Shown: positions 25,109-35,438, counted from the stretch's first letter. The stretch: 64,000 bases of DNA from Zonotrichia leucophrys gambelii (GCF_028769735.1 NC_088169.1:45351229-45415228); one strand, 5' to 3'. Notes: a model not told the origin generated them from the letters alone. Made by a program: numbers and translations.

Positions 25109-26217
25109 TTTCTAAATAATTAATGATTCAGTGTTTCTAAATAGTTAGTCCATTTGTAATTTCTTCTGAATTATATATTTTTTTTTCACAATTCCATCAG
25201 TGATTTTCCTGGACAAGCTCATAAAATATTGTCTTCTTGTCCTGATTTTCCATTATAGTTGACCACGATACCTGTATCACCCTGTACAGCACAAACTTGA
25301 GAGGTTTCCCCAATAATTTTGTGTGGTCACTCTGGAAGTTTGGAGCAGACAGTTTGGGGCTTCTTGGCCAGCCTCCCCCAGATGGTCACCTCTTTCATAG
25401 CACAGTGTTCAGCAGTTGTTTTGCTGCTGGCCTCACCAGAGCCATCACTTGATCCACAGACATGTTCAGTTTTGTGCATGTTCCTCTACCCTCTTCAGTG
25501 GCACATTGCCCTTGGTAAGATTTGCATCCCCACAATGGGTTAGGAGTTATTGAAACCCTCTAAAGCAGTGAGCCCAAGATGTGTTTTAAGTTCTTTTTCT
25601 TTCCATTCACATTTAGACTTAGTCAAATCTTTCAGATTAAATTATATTTTTAGATATATTTTTTAATGACGTGTTTTTATTCATTTATATTATTATTTTT
25701 ATTACATGCATAGAGATAATTTTTAAAATTTTGTTGGTTTATATATGCAATTATTCACATTGTACAGCCTATTTAGGAATACAGTTACATATATTTATAA
25801 GCTTATAATTTTAATATATATGTGACTATATATAATTAAACAAATATATATCCTTCATCCAATTTTATACATGTATATATGTATATATAGGTACATATTT
25901 ATGAGGACTTTCAGAGTCTTCTGAAGCAACCATGGGATCACAGACTGTTTGTAGATCACATGTGACAAGGTGAGGCAGGTCAGCCTCTCATTGGATGGCA
26001 AAAAGGGCAGGACTTCTCGGCCCAGAAAGTCAGGTGTCTTTAAAGGGGATAATGGGTGTTTCCACTCGTCATGGAAACATGATTCATAAATATTACTGAT
26101 TATCTTGTATGATAGTTTACCTTTAAGAGCTGCTTTTGAGTAAACAGATGTTAAAATGTATTATATTGGCCCTGCAACTGGTCTGCAGCTATAAGTGGCT
26201 CTGTTACACACTGTAAT

Positions 26218-26262
26218 CTTTTTCTTCAGCTTTTTTTCTTCAGCTTTTTTTCCATCAGCTTC
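26218..26262 (+). repeat. Tandem repeat, unit TTTTTTTCTTCAGC
   Basis: About three imperfect copies of a 14-bp T-rich unit in succession. Confidence 0.65.
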
Positions 26263-27421
26263 TGTACTATTTCAGACAAATTTGAGAACTAACAGTGAAT
26301 GGAAATGGAGAGATTCACTGGTTCTTTTTAATGAAAAGGATATTTAAAAGCTCACTTTAAAGAATTGTTCAATTATAATTTTCTCTATTCAAACATTTCT
26401 GCTGATTTCTCAGAATTCTCTTTCTATCATTTGTCCTAGCTAGCAGATTATTTTTCTAACCAGTGGTTTGTCCTGCTGTGATTGAAATATAAATCTATAT
26501 CCTAAAACCGTGGATTTCTCAAAGAAAAGTTAATATAGACTTATAACACAAGGAGGTTTATGTGTTTAAATATATTCCTTAAGGTAATTTGCCATTATAA
26601 ATATTATGAGATCACATGCAAAATCTACCACACTGAAGACCTTTATAACTTCTATGGTTATGTTCTGCTGTGATGAGAGATTTGGAAACAGTAATGAATT
26701 GGTCCAATGAACAAGCTTTCCGCTCCCTATGCTATATAGATTATGATAATACTTAGTGAATGACTGCATTTGACAATGTTAATGTTTTAGGTTTTGACTT
26801 TAAGTGTAACCAACCACCTAGAGCATAATTTGGAGGTTTATGTGAGAAGCATAAACCCATTTTTACCACTCATGTTCAGTTTAATGGATTGAATTTAATT
26901 GAATCCTCTGGATTCAAACTGGAAAAATGGCTGACAAACCAACCATAGGTAACCAATGAGCCCTATCCAGAGGCGGAGTGTCACCTTCCAGTGCTTTAAT
27001 AGAAGAATCTGAAACGTATTTTCAGGTTGGCATACAGTAATGCAACACATTTCTCCTCTTATGAACTGAATTAATAGGTGCCATTTTTGGTTTCTGGATA
27101 GTTCCAATTCTGCCTCTTCTCTCACTTCCCTGAAGACATTCATCTCTGTTTTCCAGCTCAACAAAGATTTTATCTGGTACTTTATTATTTGCAGCAAAAC
27201 GAAATTATTTCTTGTTCTGTGCATTTGACATAGTTCAAGAGTTAGTCAAGCTGAGGATTCAACTTTGTATGGTTCTATAATGAAAACTAGAAGAGAAGCA
27301 AATATCTACATGGTCTGAACAGATGCTCAGCTGTTTCCCATTAATCAGATTCTTTCTATTAACACTTTTTGTATTAAGATCATACTTTGATGATTTGTAT
27401 GACCTCTTAATTCTGGCCTGA

Positions 27422-27446
27422 TTTTTTTTTTTTTTTTTTTTTTTTT
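27422..27446 (+). repeat. Poly(T) run (25 T)
   Basis: Uninterrupted run of 25 T. On the minus strand it is a poly(A), which may mark the tail of an old retrocopy, but no neighbouring retrocopy is recognisable. Confidence 0.7.
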
Positions 27447-29075
27447 GTGGCATATACACCTGAAGTAGCATATTTTAGCACAGAATTCAGAGCAGAACAA
27501 ATAGGTACTTAGACATTCAGAAACCTGAAGGAAAATTCAGGGTCCAGAAAGCAGACTTAATACTACATGAAACAGCTATTTATGTCACAAAGACAATGAC
27601 CAGTGACAATCCTGAAATAGTAAGAGGAATGTTTTGGTTGTCCAAAAGACAATCTGATGATGCCAGATGAACTCTGACCAACCTTCCTGTTGCCAGATGC
27701 CTGTCACGTATAGTGAAACAGCCATCAAGTGAATTTCACTCTCTTAATTCAGTTCCAAGCAATAATTGTTAATTGCACACTCTACATCCTGTACTGCTTG
27801 TGGAAGAAAATATACTGCAAATGTGTGGGAAAAGATATGGATGACAGTTTTTGGAGGCTGGTTAGGGAAGAATTCTGATGAGCTGGAGAGCTGAGAGGAA
27901 ATGTTTTAAAGAACATTATCACTGTGACACAAAATCCATGCATTATAGGTTAAAACCAGCAGCTGTGCCTGCAGTAACATCTCATATTACTTGCATTCCT
28001 AGAGGGTGTGCTGCTATTTTGAAATATCTGCAATTGCTGATCTGCCCCAACAGAAAGGTAAAAACAGCAAGATGCATACTCACCTGCAGATGCCAGGAGC
28101 TGATAATCCTTTAAAGCAGGTGATCATACTCGTATAACAAAGAGTTTTACAGCTCAAAGTAGTAAAGCAAAGGTAACTAACTAATAAAAATACAGAAACT
28201 TATGTTATCACCTGCCTATAATTATGCAACCTCTGAAGCCATTTGAGCTCCCTTGGCTCATCTTGCTTGTCTTCTAACTGTCAGAAGAAATTATTTCACA
28301 CATCTTTTGTGTTCCAACTGCAGACCCATATGGAGAGTTCAGGTACCTATCTTAACTTGCCACTAGGTAACTATGTTTAGACAACTAAATTTGACTCACT
28401 ACAGCTTACGGTAAAAAAAAAAAAAAGAAAAAAATTAAAATTTCCAGGCATTAAATGTTTTTACATCTGAACAGCTTCAGAAACTCATTTAAAGATCACA
28501 GCTGATACAATACATAAAGAAGGGGTTATTTTACTGAATACAACCTCAAGTAGATTTTATAGAGTAGGTGGGACACAGGAAAAAAATTATACCAACTGAG
28601 GTTGAGAAAGGAGTAAGGAATGCTTCTGATTAAATTTTAATGGAAGCAGATTTATTGGTTTGTTGAATGTCTAATAGCTGTTGCAACTGTGTAGTTTACT
28701 CTGGATATAGTTAGCTTTAGCTAGAAATTTGTTATTTCAAAATAGTTAGAGAACTGGAATTAATTCATTTTTTGTGGTTCTCTAAATGAACCCCAGGAAT
28801 ATAAAATTAATCATTACCTCTCTGTGTTTTTAGAATATTCAAATAAAACCATAGTAAATTACAGCAAAATATCAGGTATAATTAACATTTGCCATAACAT
28901 GGACCTTGTTTTCCAATCCTGATGATAATCAAATCATCTACTATACAAGAGATGGATAATACAGTTTCATCCTGAATTTTAATAGTCTGGATCCCATAAC
29001 TTTATCCTGAACAATAAAATTTTATAGTAGACATAATATTGTGTCATACATAATTTATGGAGGGCCACTCAAATA

Positions 29076-29360
29076 TCAATCATAAAATCAGAGATTGGTT
29101 TAGGATGAGAGGGACCTTCCTGGGTTATCTAATTACATCCCTCCACCATGGCCAGGGGCATTTTTCACTAGGTCAGGTTGCTGAAAGCTCCATCCAGCCT
29201 GACTTTGAATATTACCGATGATGAGACACCAACAACTTCTCAGGACAAGCTGCTCCTGTCTTTGACTACCCTCATCAGAAGGGAGGTGGGAAACCCCATT
29301 GCCTACAACAGGGTGTCTCCCACTACTAACACTGCACTTCCTCCTGGTGCTGTAGTGTAG
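29076..29360 (-). mobile_element. CR1 LINE 3' fragment
   Basis: Minus-oriented CR1 tail. The degenerate terminal words AATCATAAAATCAGAG lie at the left. They are followed by the GGTTTAGGATGAGAGGGACCTTCC and CCATGGCCAGGGGCATTTTTCACTAGGTCAGGTTGCTGAAAGCTCCATCC blocks that are typical of this family. It lies about 85 bp left of the provirus. The right boundary is approximate. Confidence 0.8.
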
Positions 29361-29439
29361 CTCTGGCTCAGCTGGCTCTGAATTTTTCTTTTAGAGTTCC
29401 CTGTGATCCTTATCAACTATGAGGACAGTGAACATATTC

Positions 29440-29445
29440 TCTAGG
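29440..29445 (-). repeat. Proviral target-site duplication, left copy (TCTAGG)
   Basis: TCTAGG immediately before the first base of the LTR. It is repeated exactly at 38683-38688 on the other side, showing that the two LTRs belong to one integration event. Confidence 0.95.
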
Positions 29446-29627
29446 TGCGCGAGGGCGTACGCGGCCCTAAATCCGGCTAGCTCGAGGGGTGTGAAGGCCA
29501 ACGCCCCTGCGCATAGGAAGCCAGCTCCCTTCGGCGTCTTGGCCTCAGGCTGGGCTGGAGGAAGAGCTCGGAGTTGCGCACGTGAGACGAATAAGGAGGT
29601 GACCACTTGCTGGGGGTGAACAGTCGG

Positions 29628-29633
29628 TTTATT
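29628..29633 (-). terminator. Polyadenylation signal in the 3' LTR
   Basis: AATAAA on the proviral strand, about 73 nt after the TATA box. It would end viral transcripts. Confidence 0.75.
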
Positions 29634-29705
29634 GGGTGATCCGGAGGCACCAACAAGGAGGGGCACCAACCAGCAAAATGGCCCCGAACAGGGGGAGCGA
29701 CAAGG

Positions 29706-29712
29706 TTTTATA
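29706..29712 (-). promoter_or_regulatory. TATA box in the 3' LTR
   Basis: TATAAAA on the minus strand, in the context CCCTATAAAACC. The identical element in the 5' LTR (38256-38262) would drive the provirus. This copy could drive transcription leftward into the flanking host DNA. Confidence 0.75.
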
Positions 29713-30132
29713 GGGAAGGGGAGGAGAGAGGAGGGGAGCCCAGCTATCCAATGGGGAAACTCAAAGGGAGGTACTGAACGTAACTGACATACACTAGAAA
29801 CCAATGGATACAAAGTAAAGGAGGGGCCCCGGGACCACAGCCAATCACAACCCCCAGAGAGGAGAAGGTTCTCGAAACCTGGGAGGAGTGGGGGATGATT
29901 GACTGTGCCCAGGGAGGAGAAAAACATCTACTTATAAGGTGGGATGAGGGAGGAGCGGTCATACAAACTGTAACATTAGCAACTAAAAATAGCACGGTAA
30001 CTAGGCAACTTAACTGACAAGGAGGCAGTGGCGGGAAAAACTGGGGAGAGAGGAACCATTTACAAAGAACAAAAGAGGGTACATTACATAAAATGGGGGA
30101 GCAAACTGAGAAACTTAAAACACACTACAACA

Positions 30133-30146
30133 TCTCCCCGTTTCTT
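30133..30146 (-). promoter_or_regulatory. Polypurine tract
   Basis: On the proviral strand AAGAAACGGGGAGA directly precedes the TG of the 3' LTR. This is the primer for plus-strand DNA synthesis in retroviruses. One C interrupts the purines. Confidence 0.85.
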
Positions 30147-30184
30147 AACAAATAAAATAAAGAAAACAGGAATGTCCGTATAAC

Positions 30185-31636
30185 TCAAAAAGAAGATGTC
30201 CGCGGCCGGTCCTGCCAATCTTCGCCTTCTTCGAGCTGGAGTTCGCCAGCCCACAGATGTTCTTGGGGCGGCTCGGTTGACCCCTCCTCGTCCGCAGCTC
30301 CTTCGGCCTCTGAGGAGAGGTCCTCCAGCTCGAAAGGTTCCTCCTGGGGAATTGTGACATGATTGGCAGCCATAGTTGTGGCTCTGGCTATTAATTTTTG
30401 GACCAAACCGCGGATCAACATGAACAGAACTAAAAGTACAATCAAACTCAAAACAATCTTAGAAACTGATTCTAAAACTGAACTGGCCCACCCGCTAAGG
30501 CCCCAACCCTTGAAGATGTCTCCCAGCCAGTCAGATGTCTCCTGCTTGACCTGATGGACGAGGTCTTGGAGTCTCTTTATTGAGTGTCTGGCGTCCTCGG
30601 CTCTGGAGGACAGGTTCATGCAGCAGAGGCCCTCAAACTCCTCACAGTGATGGTGATGGAGCAGCAATAGAAAGTCTATTGCTGCCCTGTTCTGGAGTGT
30701 CGCCTGCCTTGTTATTTCCTCGTCTGTAAGGAGGTCGTATAGCGCGGCTGAAGTAAGATTGGCTTGTTTAGCCACCCAACACTCTAGGCGGCCCAATTCA
30801 CCTAGAGATTTGGCTACCGATACCCAAGGCAACAAGATGGTAAAGGCGACCGACTTTGAATGTGACCAATGAGTAATTTCATCATCACAGTCCTCGGTGA
30901 GATCTTTAAGATCTCTTTTGGATCTAGCCAATTCGGATGTGATGTTGGTCTTTTTCCAATTGATAATTTGGGTGACGTTGGGTGTAAACAGCGTCAGCCG
31001 GCCAAAGGTGCACGGCCCTCCGACCAGACCAGAGGGGATGCCTGCCCACGCTCGGTCGCCACAAATCAAAAACACCCCCCTTGGAAGGGCATAAGGGGTC
31101 CGCTTGGTGGTGGTAGGGCCGACGATCTTCAAAACGGCCCGACACCACCGGTCTGCTTGATATTCTTTCTTTGCTTGCAGGACCACCTCAGTGCCCTTCT
31201 CGATGGGGGTAAGTGTATAATCAAACTGAAAACAAATAGTAGAATTGGCGGAACCGAGTAGATGTAATTCTGTGGGCTCGGAGGGCGCAGGATCCAGCCT
31301 CGCCACTCCGTCTCTCCAGGCGTTACTGGGTTCGAAACCAGGTAGGAAAGTAAGGCTCCGGGCCAAAATAGGGGAAAGGGCAGACTGAAAGGCAGGGGGG
31401 AACTCTCCTGGAGAGAAAGGGATCCCCACAAGGCAGGACGACATCGGGTCCTCTGCGGCGCCAGTGTCCAGGCAGATGCTGTCCTGTCCTAGCGATTGAG
31501 CCAAGGCACGCCAGACGTTGACTTTTGGCTGGGGAATGACCCACGGCTCCGTAGGTGGCAGAAGGAGTCCGCAGGTCGTCAGCACCATCATCATCAGACA
31601 AGGGTTGGGAGCTAGCGTTGTCAATGCGGGGGCCAT
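30185..31636 (-). CDS. env: Envelope glycoprotein, alpharetrovirus-type
   Basis: Retroviral envelope precursor (surface plus transmembrane subunits), about 483 residues from the ATG at 31636. The frame stays open upstream to 31717 without an earlier ATG, and a splice acceptor lies 14 nt before this ATG. A hydrophobic signal sequence follows the start. Counting from the ATG, a furin-type site RSKR lies at 238-241. The TM part then has two cysteines (250 and 286) bracketing a hydrophobic internal fusion loop, an LQNRAAIDFLLLLHH segment (314-328), a CX6CC motif (331-339), and a membrane span at about 391-413. The cytoplasmic tail of about 65 residues is acidic. Five N-glycosylation sequons are visible. 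The internal Cys-flanked fusion loop and CX6CC match the alpharetrovirus TM architecture. No stop or frameshift interrupts it. Whether it is expressed is unknown. Confidence 0.9.
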   Translation of the reverse strand: MAPALTTLAPNPCLMMMVLTTCGLLLPPTEPWVIPQPKVNVWRALAQSLGQDSICLDTGAAEDPMSSCLVGIPFSPGEFPPAFQSALSPILARSLTFLPGFEPSNAWRDGVARLDPAPSEPTELHLLGSANSTICFQFDYTLTPIEKGTEVVLQAKKEYQADRWCRAVLKIVGPTTTKRTPYALPRGVFLICGDRAWAGIPSGLVGGPCTFGRLTLFTPNVTQIINWKKTNITSELARSKRDLKDLTEDCDDEITHWSHSKSVAFTILLPWVSVAKSLGELGRLECWVAKQANLTSAALYDLLTDEEITRQATLQNRAAIDFLLLLHHHHCEEFEGLCCMNLSSRAEDARHSIKRLQDLVHQVKQETSDWLGDIFKGWGLSGWASSVLESVSKIVLSLIVLLVLFMLIRGLVQKLIARATTMAANHVTIPQEEPFELEDLSSEAEGAADEEGSTEPPQEHLWAGELQLEEGEDWQDRPRTSSF

Positions 31637-31650
31637 TTGGGGAGATGCAA

Positions 31651-31670
31651 CTGAAATGAAAAGAGAGCGG
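31651..31670 (-). promoter_or_regulatory. Candidate env splice acceptor
   Basis: On the proviral strand a pyrimidine-rich CTCTCTTTTCATTTC is followed by AG at 31652-31651. The exon would then begin 14 nt before the env ATG. It pairs logically with the donor near 37756 to give a subgenomic env mRNA. Confidence 0.65.
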
Positions 31671-31686
31671 TAAAAGTATATGGAAA

Positions 31687-33657
31687 TCACAGAAATGGTT
31701 CCTCTCCAAACAACCAATTTAAATAAAACATACGAGGGGTAACGGTTGGAGCTGGGGGGGAATAGGAGGAGAGATGGTGTAAGAGGTCAAGGGGTGGAGG
31801 AGAAGCTGGAGGAGAGGGTTCTTCTGAAACAGGGGGAAGCTCAGGAGAGAAGGAAGACGGTTGGTGGTGTTGCTTCCTCCGCCGACGCCAACACACTTGC
31901 CGGACCTGTGGTACTGCTTCTGTCTTGGTCCTCTGCTTCGGGACGAAGGGCCTGACCCACTTAGATGGGACCCACTTGGGGCCTGAGGGAGTGGACACGC
32001 AAGCGTATCCCCTCCCCCAAGTCACCAAGTCAAAGGGGCCCTCCGTCCGCCAGGTCTCCGGATCTTTTACAAGAACCGGCGGCCTGGCTTTGGGCTGCAG
32101 CTGCTGGTGACTGCCGAAATGCCGGACCACTGGAGGATTTTGGCTGTCAAAAGAGCAATTTAGAAAATTAAGGGTGTAAAGAGCTCTTGACAGCCGGACG
32201 TGGGGGGTCTCCACCTTCATTGCCGGTTGTTGTCGGGACAGGATCTTTTTGAGGCTCTGGTGGGCCCTTTCCACCATGGCTTGGCCTGTCGGGGAATAAG
32301 GGATGCCGGTTTTATGCACTATTCCCCATTGTTGCAGGAAGCTCCGCAGTTCCTTGGAGGTGTACGCAGGGCCGTTATCTGTTTTTAGGACCCTAGGGAT
32401 GCCCAAGACAGCGAATGCTTGAAGCAGATGCTTCTGAACATCCGCTGCCCTTTCACCTGTGTGGGCAGAAGCGTAGATAGCCCCGGAGAAGGTATCGACG
32501 GAGACATGGACGTAACACAATCGACCGAAAGATGGGATGTGTGTTACGTCCATCTGCCACACCTCACAGCTTGCCAGCCCTCGGGGGTTAACCCCCGAGG
32601 CCACGGTAGGCATTTGGTCATGCTGGCATTGGGGACATGTGGCCACAATCGCCTTGGCCTGCTCTTGCGTCAGATTGAATTGACGAACCAGGCCAGGCGC
32701 ATTTTGATGGAACAGTTGGTGGCTGATCTTAGCCTGACCGAACACATCTGGGAGAGGGGCCTGCGAAACAGCAGCCGCGGCCAAAGAATCAGCACGACGG
32801 TTGCCTTCCGCAATGAACCCAGGCAGATCTGTGTGTGATCTCACATGCATGACATAAAATGGATGCTCGCGGTGGGAGACCAACTCGACGAGCCTATTCA
32901 ACAAATCAAATAATCTTTTGTTCGTGACTTCTTGAAGAACTGCTGACTCAGCTCGAGACACTACACCTGCAACATACGCAGAATCTGTGACCAAATTGAA
33001 AGGTCCTGGGAATCTCTGGAATGCCCTGACAACTGCGTCTAACTCAGCAACTTGTGGAGAGCCCTCCACAACAGCAACATCGGTCTCCCACTGCTGAGTT
33101 TGAGGATCCTTCCAAGTCATCACTGACTTGTGGGATGCTCCAGACGCGTCCGTAAAAACTGTCAAAGCATCCAGCGGCTCCCTGCTCTGAACCTTCTTTA
33201 GTGATAATTTAAACTCCGAATTGAATAATTTGTGGGCCGGCCGATCTACTGCGATGCGCCCAGTGTAGCTGTCAAGTGCAAACTGAAGATATTCATTAGT
33301 TTGCAGCAGTTCTTCAAAGGTCTTTAATTTTAATTGGCCCGATTCCAATTCAATTGGAATATGGATGCATGAGAAATCACACCCTGCAAGCTCCCTGATC
33401 CTCGATCTCGCCTTGAGGATCAGTTCGGCTACCAACTCCTGTGGCCGTGTCATTCTTTTGGACCGATGGTGGCTCAGGAAGACCCACTCTATGATTAAGA
33501 GCTTCTCTCCTGAGCCTTGGTCCTTCGGACTGTCGTCCCACTGATGGATGATGCCATGAAGGTGTGGCAATTTTCCCAGTACTATAAATTTGAATGGCAG
33601 ACCCGGATGGTAACGATGGGCCTGCCTGGTCGAAATAGCTTTTTGTACCCTCTCAAG
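31687..33657 (-). pseudogene. pol: Pol 3' part: RT connection, RNase H and integrase
   Basis: C-terminal half of Pol, in a different frame from the RT part, so separated from it by an apparent 1-nt break near 33648-33662. The frame is open without an ATG. Residue numbers count from codon 33570. RNase H has the four acidic residues D141 (in FTDASG), E176, D196 and D261. Integrase shows the HHCC zinc site (H284, H288, C312, C315). Its DDE triad is D341, D398 and E434, with 35 residues between the last two. A WGRGYA...WVPSKWVRPF block (about 518-542) is the usual integrase C-terminal domain. A further ~85-residue tail follows, with a basic patch (WRRRRKQHH) and proline-rich sequence. All catalytic residues are intact. 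The stop is 51 nt before the env ATG. Confidence 0.9.
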
Positions 33658-35432
33658 GCCACCTCCGCCTCTGGGGTGAGAGCCCTAGGGGAACTGAGCC
33701 CCTCTCCCCCTCTCAACAAATTGAAAAGGGGGGCTAGGTCTTCGGTTGAAATGCCTAGCCAGGGTCTCACCCAATTCAAAGACCCACACAGTTGATGGAC
33801 GTCTGCTAGGGTCTGGACTTTTGTCCTAATAGCCAATTTTTGCGGAACAATGGTCCGCTTGGTAATTTCAAGGCCCAGGTACTTCCAAGGTGGCATCCGC
33901 TGAATTTTGTCTTGCTGGAGCTCGAACCCTGCAGCAATCAACGCATCGGTTGTCAGGTCAAGCGCATGGGCAAGCAGATTGTGGTCGGGCGCACACACGA
34001 GGATGTCGTCCATATAATGGTGAACAATGACGGCATCTCCGAGGGCTGTACGGATGGGTGACAGCAGCGAAGCGACATACCATTGACAGAGCACAGGGCT
34101 GTTCTTCATGCCCTGTGGAAGCACCCGCCAATGATAGCGCTTGGCTGGGGACTCACAGTTAACTGACGGAACTGTGAACGCAAAGCGCGGAGCATCGTCC
34201 GGGTGAAGGGGAATTTGGAAAAAGCAATCTTTTATGTCAATAACAGCCAAATTCCAATTTTGGGGGAGCATTGCTGGGGAGGGCATCTCTGGCTGAAGAG
34301 GACCCATGTCAATTATTAATTCATTAATTTTGCGGAGGTCGGTCAGGAGTCGCCACTTGTCCTTGTTGGGCTTCTTGATGACAAACACTGGGGAGTTCCA
34401 AGGTGACATGGTCTCCTCCAGGTTGCCTTTCAGTAGCTGCTCCTGAACGAGCTCGTTGAGCGCCTTTAATTTTTGCTTATTGAGTGGCCACTGCTTGACC
34501 TGTACTGGTTCATCAGAAAGCCAATTCAGCTTCCAGGTCCGGCGCTCCTCAGTGGCCACTGCCCGAAAAACCTGGGGAGCCTTCGGGAGGTCAATTTTGG
34601 CTCCCCACTGGGCCAGTAGGTCTCTTCCCCAGAGAGGCTCTGTATAATCCAAAACAAACGGGCGTATCGAGGCCAATTGCCCGTCGGGCCCCTTAATTTG
34701 TACAATGCTCTTGGATTGGTTTGCCAATTGAAGGCCCCCAACACCAGAGATCATGCCCGCAGCGCTTTGCAAGCCCCAATGTGATGGCCACTCCCGAGAG
34801 GGAATGATTGTCACATCCGCCCCTGTGTCCAAAAGACCCCTTACAATTTTACGGTCCCGGCCCAATGAAAGTTGACATGTCAGGTGGGGCTTTTCCCTCC
34901 CCACTACCTGTGCCCAGGCCACGGTCGGAGGCGATGTCTTTTCCGACGAAATCGTCCGGTGATCTTCTTCTGGCACAGCAATGGCCTGGGCAATGACCTG
35001 TCCCTTGGGGAGGAAAAGTGGGGGTCGGACACAGTACAGCCCTACCGCGAAACGGTCCCGGTCGGTAGTTACCAGACCAGGGACGATGTGGATGTCTCGC
35101 GGTGTGTGCTTGGTGTCTCCGACAACAGTCCACCTGCAACGTCCCAGTTTCCTCCAGCGACCCGGATGTTGCAGGTCGACAGACACCAGCTGGATGTTAC
35201 TGTTAGGGATGTAAAGGTCCCTAGTCAGCTGCAGCCTGTATGGAGAAGCAGAGGACATGGTGTTAATTGCAGGTACAGCACCACAGGTAGATAAGGTCAC
35301 TTCAGAAAGATATGTCAAATCCGGCAAAACGTAGGTCGGCGGTCCTCTCCCGTCTCCTCCCTCCCCGCAGGTTGTTGAAAAGCCCGCCGTACTTTTGTCG
35401 TCGCGCAGGGAGGGGCTGCGCTCTTTGCTTAG
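33582..35432 (-). pseudogene. pro-pol: Pro-pol 5' part: dUTPase-like, protease, reverse transcriptase
   Basis: One open frame in the -1 frame relative to gag, entered at the slippery site; the frame itself opens at 35630. Residue numbers count from there. Residues 125-220 look like a dUTPase-type fold, ending in a [11 protein letters not shown] block, but the usual GVID.DY.G active-site motif is replaced by [13 protein letters not shown]. The protease follows with its active-site triplet at D268-T269-G270 (GLLDTGADV) and the C-terminal [12 protein letters not shown]. Reverse transcriptase has its first catalytic Asp at 465 (IDIKDCFF), LPQGM at 504 and YMDD at 539-542. The frame fails after about residue 660 at 33648-33662, where homology continues in another frame. 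Protease and RT share one frame, unlike typical betaretroviruses. Confidence 0.9.
33648..33662 (-). other. Apparent pol frame break near the end of RT
   Basis: The RT frame and the RNase H/integrase frame cross over here. Both remain open for a distance, so the exact base cannot be fixed from one copy. Confidence 0.65.
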
Positions 35433-35438
35433 TTTTTT
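35403..35438 (-). promoter_or_regulatory. Gag/pro -1 ribosomal frameshift signal
   Basis: On the proviral strand the heptamer AAAAAAC (35438-35432) sits in the gag frame as GAA AAA AAC, directly followed by the gag stop TAA. A -1 slip leads into a frame that is exactly the pro-pol frame. After a 10-nt spacer a perfect 6-bp hairpin follows (GCGCAG at 35421-35416, CTGCGC at 35408-35403) with the 7-nt loop CCCCTCC. Further downstream GGAGGG could pair with the loop to form an H-type pseudoknot. This is the classical A AAA AAC type of site used at retroviral gag-pro junctions. Confidence 0.85.

Larger units (their letters stand above)
25109..29075. other. AT-rich non-coding DNA
   Basis: No credible gene. 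It includes a direct repeat CAGTGTTTCTAAATA(A/G)TTA near 25100-25150, AT-rich sequence at 25640-25900, a TTTTTTTCTTCAGC tandem at 26218-26262 and a T25 run at 27422-27446. The 109-codon minus-strand frame at 26895-27224 shows no recognisable domain. Confidence 0.5.
29446..30132 (-). repeat. 3' LTR of the provirus
   Basis: A 687-bp LTR with TG...CA ends, nearly identical to 37997-38682. In proviral orientation the U3 comes first (right end) and U5 last (left end). It carries TATAAAA at 29706-29712 and AATAAA at 29628-29633, about 80 bp apart. Several inverted CCAAT boxes (ATTGG on the proviral strand) lie upstream of the TATA box, suggesting NF-Y-type control. Nine of its eleven substitutions relative to the 5' LTR lie within 29458-29559 near the outer U5 end. 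Confidence 0.95.

Noticed and set aside
26895..27224. 109-codon minus-strand frame
   Set aside because: It shows no motif that I know, and neighbouring sequence gives no support for an exon or retrocopy.
29391..29927. 178-codon sense-strand frame inside the 3' LTR, with a related 149-codon frame in the 5' LTR (38028-38477)
   Set aside because: LTR-encoded genes exist in some betaretroviruses, but this frame starts upstream of the TATA box, crosses the poly(A) signal and runs out of the LTR into host DNA. In the 5' LTR the 1-bp length difference changes its end. It is most likely a chance open frame in GC-rich sequence.
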